In this document: positions 55,695 to 64,000 of the stretch, piece by piece
How the letters are laid out: each line of letters opens with the position of its first letter
Numbering within the stretch: the first letter of the stretch is position 1
Origin: Cymbidium sinense
Lineage: Eukaryota; Streptophyta; Magnoliopsida; Asparagales; Orchidaceae
Assembly (NCBI GenBank): GCA_021442155.1
Contig: CM038215.1
Location: 8,084,976 to 8,148,975, forward strand
Reading direction: 5' to 3'
DNA: 64,000 nucleotides
Program-made: the position numbers and the translations under genes
Notes under the pieces: generated by a model
Seen by the model: the letters and a program-made list of their open reading frames with translations, nothing else
Told to the model about the DNA's origin: nothing
The model's database searches: none

Positions 55695-58600
55695 TTTGGG
55701 TTTTGGGTTAGTTTAGGGTTTAGGGTTTAGGGATGTTAGTTTTAGGGTTTAGTATTTAGGTTTAGGTTTGTTTAGGGTTTAGGGTTTAGGATTTAGTACT
55801 TATGATTTAAGTTTTTTTAAATTAACTAAATCGTAGTTAAGATTTTGTTTATTTTAAATTTATTTGAGTTTATTTTATATTTTTTATATTTTTTTTATTT
55901 ATTTTTATTTTTTATTTAGTTTAAGTTTACTTATTTTAGGTTTTTTATCTTAGGTTATTTTTAGGTTTAGGTTTATTTTTAATTGAGTTTTATTTTATTT
56001 TATTTTTAAGTTTAGGTTTATTTTTATTTTAGGTTTAGTTTAGTTTTTATTTTTTTTATATTTTAGGTTTAGGTTTTAGGTTTTTTATTTTAGGTTTATT
56101 TTAGGTTTTATTTTTTAGTTTTATTTTTAATTTAATTTATTTTAGTTTTAGTTTTTATTTCTTTTAGTATAGTTTAATTTTGTTTAGGTTTAGGTTTATT
56201 TTATTTTGTTTATATTTCCCCCATGTTTTTTTAGTTTAGGATTTCAATTTTAATTTTTTATTTATTATAGGTTTATATTTTAAGTTTAGGTTTTTATTTA
56301 ATTTTTATTTTATTTTATTTTAGGTTTATTTTATTTTTATTTCACTTTTAGTTTTTATTATATTTAGGTTTTATTTTAGGTTTATTTTGTTTTAGTTTAG
56401 TTTAGGTTTTTATTTATTTATTTTAGTTTAGTTTTATAATTTTTTAGTTTAGTTTTTAAGTTTAGATTTAGGTTATGGTTTTAATTTTATTTTAATTTTA
56501 TTTTAATTTTATTTTGGTTTAGGTTTTATTTATTTTATTTTAGGTTTTATTTTTAGGATTAGGTTTTAGGTTTTAGTTTTTTTTATTTAGGCTTGGGTTT
56601 AGGGTTTAGGTGGTGGATGTTTAGGATTTAGGGTTTAGGTTTAGGGTTTAAAGTTTAGGGTTTGGGATAGGGTTGGGTTTAGGGTTAGTGCTTTTTAATT
56701 ATTTTTTAATTTTTTTTTTTAAAATTAAGTAAACCAATAGGTTTTGATTTATTTAGTTTAGTTACCTATTTATTTTAGTTTATTCTACTTTTATTTTGAT
56801 TTATGTTTATTTTTTTATTTTATTTTTTATTTATTTATTTTAGTTTATGTTTTAGTTAATTTTTTAGGTTTAGGTTTATTTTTTTAGTTTATTTTTATTT
56901 TGATTTTAGTTTTTATTTTTAGGTTTAGGTTTCTATTTTCTTTTAGGTTTAGGTTTTTAGGTTTTATTTTAGGTTTATTTTTAAGTTTTATTTTTTAGTT
57001 TAGGTTTAAGTTTATTTTTTGTTTTTTATTTTATTTAGTTTAGGGGTTTAGGTTTAATTTATTTTAGGTTTAGGTTTAGGGTTTTATTTACTTTAGGTTT
57101 CATGTTTATTTTATTTTATTTTAAGGTTAGTTTTATTTTTTTGTTTAGGGTTTGGGTTTTATTTTTTATTTAGTTTTAGAATTTCTTTTGAGGTTAATAT
57201 TTTAGGTTCAAGTTTTTATTTAGTTTTATTTTATGTTTATTTTTTATTTTATTTAGGTTTTTTATTCTTAGTTTTATATTATTTTTTTAGTTTAGTTTAA
57301 ACTTTTATTTATTTTATTAGTTTAATTTTATTTTAGGTTTTTTTTTTTTTTTTTTATTTAGGTTTTATTTTATTCTATTTTATTATTTTATTTTTATGTT
57401 TTTTTTATTTATTTGATTTTAGGTTTTATTTACTTTAGGTTTAACTTTTTAAGTTTTAGGGTTTAGGTTTTAGGGTTTAGTGTTTAGGGTTAGGGTTTAG
57501 GGTTTAGGGTTTGGGGTTTAGTATTTAGGCTTTAGGGTTTAAGGTTTTTAGGGTTTAGAATTTAGGGTTTAGGGTTTCAATTTAGTTTAGGGTTTAGGGT
57601 TTAGGGTTTAGGCTTTAAGGTATATTTTAAGGGTTTAGGGTAGTTTAGATTTAGGGTTTTAGGTTTAGGTTAGGGTTTATAGTTTAGGTTAGGGTTAGGG
57701 TTTAGGATTTAGTGTTTAGGAGGGTTTAGAGTTTAGAGTTTTTTAGTTTGTTAGTTTAAGGGTTTAGGAGTATAGGTTTTAGGGTTTAGGGTTTAGGGTT
57801 TAGGGTTTAAGGTTTAGGTTTAAGTTTAGAGCTTAGTTTAGGGTTTTAGGTTAGTTTTGGATTTAGAGTTTAGGGTTTAGGGTTTAGGTTTCTTTCTTTT
57901 TTTTCCTTTTCTTTAAATAGGTAAACTGGTTGGTTTAAGTTTTTATAGTTTATTTAGTTTATTTTATTTATTTATTTTAGTTTATTTTTTTATTTTTGTT
58001 TAGGTTTATTTTTTTATTTAGTTTATTTTATTTATTTTAGGTTTATTTATTTTAGTTTAGGTTTTTTATTTGTTTTGTTGTTTTTTTGGTTTAGGTTTAG
58101 GTTTTTTTTTTTATTTTTGGTTTAGTTTTATTTTTATTTTATTTTTTTAGGATAAGGTTTTATTTTTTATCTTTAGGTTTAGGTTTATGTTTTATTTTTT
58201 TTTTTTAGTTTAGGTTTCAAGTTTTTATTTTAGGTTTATTTTTAAGTTTAAGTTTATTTTTAGTTTATTTTATTTTATTTAGTTTATGGTTTAGGTTTAG
58301 TTTATTTTAGTTTTAGGTTTAGGTTTAATTTAGTTCAGTTTATTTTAGTTTAGGTTTAGGTTTATTTTGTTTTATTTATTTTTGCTTTTGGGTTTTTTTT
58401 TTTGGTTTAAGGTTTAGGATTTCTTTTATTTCTTTTAGGATTTATTTTTTTAGGTTTCTATTTTGTTTTAATTTTATTTTATTTTAGGTTTATTCTATTT
58501 TTATTTTTCATTTAGTTTTCCTTTTATTTTGTTTAAATTTTATAATTTATTTTATTTTTAGGTTTAGGTTTTAAGCTTTTTAGGGTTTAGGTTTCAGCTT

Positions 58601-60781
58601 TTTTTTAGGTTTATTTTTAGGTTTTTTTTAGTTTAGGTTTAATTTTATTTTTAGTTTATTTTAATTTATTTTATTTAGGGTTTAGGATAAGTTTATTTTA
58701 GTTTTAGGTTTATATTTTATTTATTTTAATTTTTTATTTTAGTTTATTTTGGTTTAGTCTATTTTATTTTGGTTATTTTATTTTTATTTTAGGTTTAGTT
58801 TTTATTTTTAGTTTTGGGTTTGGGTTTTATTTTTTATTTATTTTTGGTTTATTTTTTAGGTTTAGGTTTTTATTTAGTTTTTATTTTCTTTTTAGGTTTG
58901 TTTTTTATTTTTATTTTACATTTAGTTTTATTTTATTTAGGTTTTTTTATTTTTAATTTAATTTTATTTTTTTAGTTTAGCTTAGGTTTTTTATTTATTT
59001 TATTTTAGTTTATTTTTTATTTTTATTTTATTTTATTTTTAGGTTTAGGTTTAGGTTTTAGTTTAGGTTTTTATTTTATTTTATTATTTTATTTTTTTTA
59101 TGTTTAGGTTTATTTATTAATTTTATTTTTAGGTTTTGTTTACTTTAGGTTTAGGTTTTTAGGTTTTTAGGGTTTAAGGTTTAGGGTTTATGGTTTAGGG
59201 TTTTGGGTTTTAGGGTTTAGGGTTTTAGGGTTTAATGTTTATGGTTAGGGTTTAAGGTTTAGGGTTTAATATTTTTGTTTTAGGGTTTAGGGTTTTTGGG
59301 GTTTAGGGTTAACTTAGGGCTTATGGTTAGTTTAGGGTATAGGGTTTAGGCTTTAGGCTTTAGGGTTTAGGATTTTTAAGGTATAAGGTTTATGGTTTAG
59401 AGTTAGTTTGGGGTTTAGGGTTTAGGGTTTTGGGGTTTAAGAGTTAGGGTTTAGGGTTTTTAATGTTTAATGTTTATGGTTTAAGGTTAGTTTGGAGTTT
59501 AGGGTTTAGGGTTAAGATTAAGGTTTATAGGGGTTTAAGGTTTAGGGTTTATGGTTAGTTTAGCATTTAGGGTTTAGGGTTAGGTTTTAGGCTTTTTTAG
59601 GGTTTAGGGTTTAGGTTAAGGTTTGGGCATAATTTTAGGGTTTAGAGTTTAGGGTTTAAGGTTTAGGATTTAGGGTTTAGGTTTTAGGGTTTAAGGTTTA
59701 GGGTTTTTAAAAAAAAAACTATGAGTTTAGGTTTTTTTAGTTTATTTTGTTTATTTATTATTATAGTTTATTTTATTTATTTTATTTATTTTAGGCTTAC
59801 ATTTTATTTTCATTTAGTTTATTTTATTTATTTTAGGTTTATTTATTTTTTTTTAGTTTATGTTTTATTTTTAGTTTAGTTTTATTTTATATTATTTTTT
59901 TAGGATTAGGTTTTATTTTTTATTTTTAGGTTTAGGTTTAGGTTTAGGTCTTAGGTTTTTATTTTTGGTTTATTTTAGTTTAATTGTAGGTTTATTTTTA
60001 GTTTATTTTATTTTATTTATTTTAGGGTTTAGCTTCACTTTATTTTAGATTTAGTTTTAGGTTTGATTTATTTTAGTTTAATTTATTTTAGTTTAATTTA
60101 TTTTAGTTTAGGTTTAGGTTAATTTAATTTTATTCATTTTAGGTTTAGTTTTTTTAGTTTAAGGTTTAGGTTTTATTTTTTATTTATTTTTTAGGTTTAG
60201 GTTTTTATTTAGTTTTTATTTTATTTTATTTTAGGTATATTATATTTATATTTTTCATTTTTTTTATTTTATTTTAGTTTTTTTATTTTTAGGTTTATTT
60301 TATTTTTTTGTTTAGTTTTGGTTTTTAATTATTTTATTTAAGTTTTTATTTTTTATTTTATTTTATTTTTAGGTTTAGGTTTAGATTTTTGTTTTGATTT
60401 TTTTATTTTTATTTTATTCCACTGGTTTAGGTTTTTTAAATTATTTTATTTTTAGGTTTTATTTCATTTAAGTTTAGGTTTTTTAGGTTTTAGGGTTTAG
60501 GGATTAGGGTTAGGCATTAGGCTTTTGGGTTTAGGGTTTGGGTTAGGTTTAGGGTTTGGGTTGAGTTCATGGTTTAGGTTTAGGGTTTAGGGTTTAGGGT
60601 TTAGGTTTAGGGTTTTTTTTTAGTTTTAGGGTTTAGTGTTTAGGGTTAGGGTTTTTTTTATTATTTTTTATTTTTAGGGTTTAGAGTTTAGGATTTATGG
60701 TTTAGAGTTTAGGGTTTAGGGTTTAGGGTTTAGGTATTAGGTTTAGGGTTTAAGTTTTAGTTTAGGGTTTAAAGTTTTTAC
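55695..60781 (+). repeat. Alternating telomere-like patches and T-rich arrays (segment C)
   Basis: Counterpart of 6,045-11,114. Telomere-like patches at about 55,700-55,815, 56,585-56,700, 57,440-57,890, 59,155-59,705 and 60,480-60,781; T-rich arrays between. Boundary words at about 55,818 (variant) and 56,722-56,734. The patch 57,440-57,890 is richer in TTTAGGG than its partner in A. No gene is seen. Confidence 0.85.
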
Positions 60782-61184
60782 TTTTTTTTAATAGAACAAA
60801 TTCAAATACATTTCTTCTTTTTGATTTCATCAAAGTAACACACCATGTTTTTTTGATATAGCGATGACATAAATAAAAAATGAGCACATCAAATCAAAAC
60901 ATTAGATAATTAAAATCTACTTTAAAGACAGTTCCATAAGCAAGATTAGATCGGTCATCATCGGTTTCTCTAGTACCCCGGCCGACCTCTCAGTAGTAAG
61001 ATCCACCATCATATCCCGATCTCTCCTTACCACCCTTTGTGAAACCTTTGCTCGCTCTTTCCTGCCATAATGACCACTACTCACCACCACCTCCATATCC
61101 ACCAATACCTCCAGATCCACTGCGATAACCAACCTTCAGCCTCCCACGACCATATCTAGCTAAACCTTGTTGAGGTTGTCCATT
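60782..61184 (-). pseudogene. GR-RBP 3' fragment, copy 11
   Basis: Partner of copy 3, sharing the ~21-bp loss of the DGRNITVN codons. Further short losses are spread through the 3' UTR and the Gly-rich tail. T-run 60,782-60,789 marks the oligo(A) end. Confidence 0.75.
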
Positions 61185-62568
61185 CTTAAGGTCTAGGTTT
61201 ATTTTATAATTTATTTAATTAGTTTAGGTTTAGGTTTAGGGTTTGGGGTTTAAGGTTTGCTTAGGTTTAGGGTTTAAGGTTTAGGGTTTAGGGTTTAGGG
61301 TTTTTTTGGTTTTATGCTTTTAGGGTTTAGGTTTGTAGGTTTAGGGTTTAGAGTTTAAGGTTTAGTGTTTAGGATTTAAGGTTTTAGTTTTAGGGTTTAG
61401 GATTTTGGCTTTATGGTTTAGGGTTTTAAGGTTTAAGGTTTAGGTTTTTGGGTTTAAGGTTTAGGGTTTAAGGTTAGTTTAGGGTTTAGGATTTAGGGTT
61501 TAGGGTTTAGGATTTAGGGTTTCTGATTTAGGGTTTTAGGCTTTTGACTTAGGGTTGTGGGGGTTAGGGTTTTATTTTTTATTTTTATTTTTATTTTATA
61601 TATTTTTAAGTCAACTAATAGGTTTAGGTTTATCTAGTTTATTTTTATTTATTTTAGTATATTTTATTTTTTTATTTTGATTTAGTTTATTTTATTTTAT
61701 TTAGTTTAGATTATTTATTTTTTGTTTATTTATTTTAGTTTAGGTTTTATTATAGTTTATTTTTTTAGGTTAAGGTTTAGGTTTAAGTTTATTTTTTAGC
61801 TTAGTTTATTTTTATTTTATTTTTTAGGTTTTGGTTTTATTTTATATTTTAGGTTTAGGTTTAGGTTTTATTTTGTTTTAGGTTTAGGTTTTAGGTTTTT
61901 TATTTTAGGTTTATTTCTAGGTTTTATTTTTTTAGTTTAGGTTTAGGTTTATTTTTAGTTTCTATTATTTTATTTAGTTTAGGTTTAGGTTTAGGTTTTA
62001 TTTATTTTAGTTTAGGTTTAGGTTTATTTTATTTTTACTTTAGGTTTAGGTTTTTTTTTTAGTTAAGGGTTTAGGTTTGATTTTTTATTTATTTTTATGT
62101 TTATTATTTAGGTTTAGGTTTTTATTTTGTTTTTATTTTAGGTTTATTTTACTTTTATTTTAGGTTTAGTTTTTATTTTATTTAGTTTTCTTAGTTTAGT
62201 TTATGTTTTTTTATTATATTTTAGTTTAGTTTTAAATTTTTATTTTGTTTTCATTTTAGATTTAGGCTTAGGTTTTGGTTTAGGTTTAGGTTTTAGTTTA
62301 TGTTTTCATTTTATTTTATTTTGGTTTAGGATTTTTTTTTTTTTTGGTTTTATTTAGTTTAGGTTTATGGTTTTAGCATTTTAGGGTTTACAGTTTAGGG
62401 TTAGTTTAGGGTTTATGGTTTGGGCTTCAAGGTTTAGGTTTCATTGTTTAAGTTTTAAGGATTAGAGTTTTAATATTTAGGGTTTAAGGTTTTTAAGGTT
62501 TAGAGTGAAGGGTTTAGGTTTTTGGTTTAGGGTTCAAGTTTTAGTTTAGGGTTTAGGGTTTTTAGTTC
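61185..62568 (+). repeat. Telomere-like patch, T-rich array, telomere-like patch (segment C)
   Basis: Counterpart of 11,547-12,939. Telomere-like to about 61,570, boundary variant at about 61,605, T-rich to about 62,350, telomere-like to the next fragment. No gene is seen. Confidence 0.85.
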
Positions 62569-63006
62569 TTTTATAATAGAGAATAAATTCAGATTCAACA
62601 TTTCTTCTTTTCGATTTCATCAACTAAGTAACACACCAAGTATTCTAAGACACATACGATGACAAAGATAAAAATGAGCATGCATAAAGCAAATAAAACC
62701 TTAGATAACTAGAAGTCTCTCTTAAAGACACATTTCCATAAGTTGTAGATCATCGGCGTTCTTTTATTTCTTGATTCCCATCGAACCACCCGACCTCTCA
62801 GTAGGGATCCACCATCATATCCCGATCTCTCCAGCCACCACCACGGTCCCTCTCTTCTCAGCCTCCATAACCACACCACTCGACCACCACATCCATATCC
62901 ACCAACACCTCTAGATCCCCACCACTATGATAACCACCTCGCCTTCGCCTCCACTAGATCTAGGCCACAGTTGATGATGATTCAGTAGTCAAGCTTTTGC
63001 CCATTC
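62569..63006 (-). pseudogene. GR-RBP 3' fragment, copy 12
   Basis: Partner of copy 4. NGQ at the 63,006 end, then damaged RRM-end codons, a Gly-rich tail and a 3' UTR with many short losses. A short interrupted T-run (about 62,569-62,573) remains of the oligo(A). Confidence 0.75.
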
Positions 63007-64000
63007 TTAGGGTTTAGGTTTTAGTTTAGGCTTATTTTTAATTTATTTAGTTACTTTAGGTTTAGGTTTAGGGTTTAGGATTTTCGGTTTAGGGTCTAGG
63101 GTTAGGGTTGAGGGTTTATGGTATAGGGTTTAGTTAGGTTGGGTTTATGGTTTAGGGTTTAGGGTTAGGGTTTTAGGGTTTATTTTTTTAGTGTTTAGGG
63201 TTTGGGGTTAGGGTTTAGGGCTTAGGATTTTGGGTTTATCATTTTTTTTAAAATTAAGTAAACGAGTAGGTTTAGGTTTATTTTGTTTATTTAATTTATT
63301 TTTTATTTATTTAAATTTATTTTTTTGTTAGGGTTTATTTTTTATTTTTAGTTAGTTTAGTTTATTTATTTTAGGTTTATTTATTTCAGTTTAGGTTTTT
63401 TATTTTAAATATTTTTTTAGGTTTAGGTTTATTTTTAGTTGAGTTTTGTTATTATTTAATTTTTTAGGTTTAGGTTTTATTTTTTATTTTTAGGTTTAGG
63501 TTTTTATTTTATTTTTTCATGTTTAGGTTTTAAGTTTTATTTTTTATGTTTATTTTAGGTATTATTTTTAGTTTAGGTTTAGGTTTATTTTTAGTTTATT
63601 TTATTTTATTAGTTTAGGTTTAGGTTTAAGTTTAGGTTTAGTTTTTTTAAGATTAGGTTTAGGTTTAATTTATTTTAGTTTAGTTTATTTTTATTTGGTT
63701 TAGGTTTTTTTTAGTTTAGGGTTTAGTTTTTATTTTATTTATTTTTTTTGGTATTTTATTTTAGGTTAATTTTTTTGGTTTAGGTTTTATTTTATTTAGG
63801 TTTTTTATTCTTAGGTTTATTTTTTATTTAGCTTAGTTTAGGTTTTATTTATTTTATTTTAGTTTATTATTATTAGTTTATTTATTTTAGTTTTAGGTTT
63901 AGGTTTAGATTTAGGTTTTAGTTAGGTTTTTATTTTATTTTATTATTTATTTTATTTAGGTTTAGGTTTAATTTATTTATTTTATTTTTAGGTTTTATTT
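63007..64000 (+). repeat. Telomere-like patch and T-rich array at window end
   Basis: Telomere-like to about 63,240, boundary word AAATTAAGTAAAC at 63,251-63,263, then a T-rich array to the window end. Counterpart of 13,404-14,429. No gene is seen. Confidence 0.87.

Larger units (their letters stand above)
49521..64000 (+). repeat. Macro-repeat segment C (second copy of the ~14.4 kb duplication)
   Basis: Collinear with 1-14,430, including the MITE and four GR-RBP fragments in the same spots (53,885; 55,209; 60,782; 62,569 against 4,252; 5,599; 11,115; 12,940). Identity looks high, with many small indels. It is cut by the window end, at a point equal to about 14,429 in A. Confidence 0.92.

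Noticed and set aside
1..64000. tRNA, rRNA or other structural RNA genes
   Set aside because: None recognised by eye on either strand; a covariance-model scan was not possible.

Overview
This is plant nuclear DNA. It is AT-rich, contains no intact gene, carries degenerate Arabidopsis-type telomere repeats (TTTAGGG) and holds decayed plant retrotransposons. It looks like heterochromatin of an interstitial-telomeric, subtelomeric or pericentromeric kind. The species cannot be read from the sequence. All functional proteins recognised are broken copies, so nothing here is expected to act as a working pathway.

Layout. Three related long non-coding segments alternate with Ty3/gypsy pol remnants: segment A (1-14,533), gypsy copy 1 (leader 14,534-16,070; protease to integrase 16,071-20,609), segment B (20,610-31,828), a LINE fragment beside a 100-base assembly gap (31,829-33,850), a further telomere-like block D (33,851-38,514), gypsy copy 2 with part of gag/protease, a long interrupting segment and pol (38,515-48,838), and segment C (48,839-64,000). 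A and C are close copies over about 14.4 kb. B is an older relative that lacks an hAT-type MITE shared by A and C; B preserves the empty target site.

Inside A, B and C the order is the same: (i) a moderately complex stretch of about 370-395 bp subrepeats and a recurring CCCAGTGGA-like word; (ii) an AT-rich satellite-like stretch with roughly 240-360 bp degenerate monomers; (iii) many kilobases of modules made of a telomere-like patch (TTTAGGG on the + strand throughout), a recurrent boundary word (AAATTAAGTAAAC), and a T-rich, almost C-free array built on TTTATTTTAGTTTAGG-like words.

The most unusual component is embedded in the telomere-like patches: 12 copies of an antisense 3' fragment of a glycine-rich RNA-binding protein (GR-RBP, GRP7-like) gene. 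Each holds the end of the RRM, the glycine-rich tail, the stop codon, about 200 bp of 3' UTR and an oligo(A) remnant. All copies share one orientation, with the poly(T) side following a G-rich telomere repeat and the 5'-truncated coding side running straight into TTAGGGTTTAGGG. That polarity fits capture of a GR-RBP mRNA by reverse transcription at a telomeric 3' end followed by new telomere repeat addition, and then amplification of the whole module as a satellite. This origin is inference; the 12 copies and their polarity are seen directly.

The gypsy remnants belong to the Tat lineage (Ogre/Retand-like), because a second RNase H domain lies between the usual RNase H and integrase. Tat elements are known to carry variable tandem repeats next to pol that can seed satellites, so the window may be a tandem array of a giant Tat-type composite. 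Many stops and frameshifts are genuine decay, but the pattern of short, copy-specific losses between A and C suggests that some are consensus errors of the assembly.
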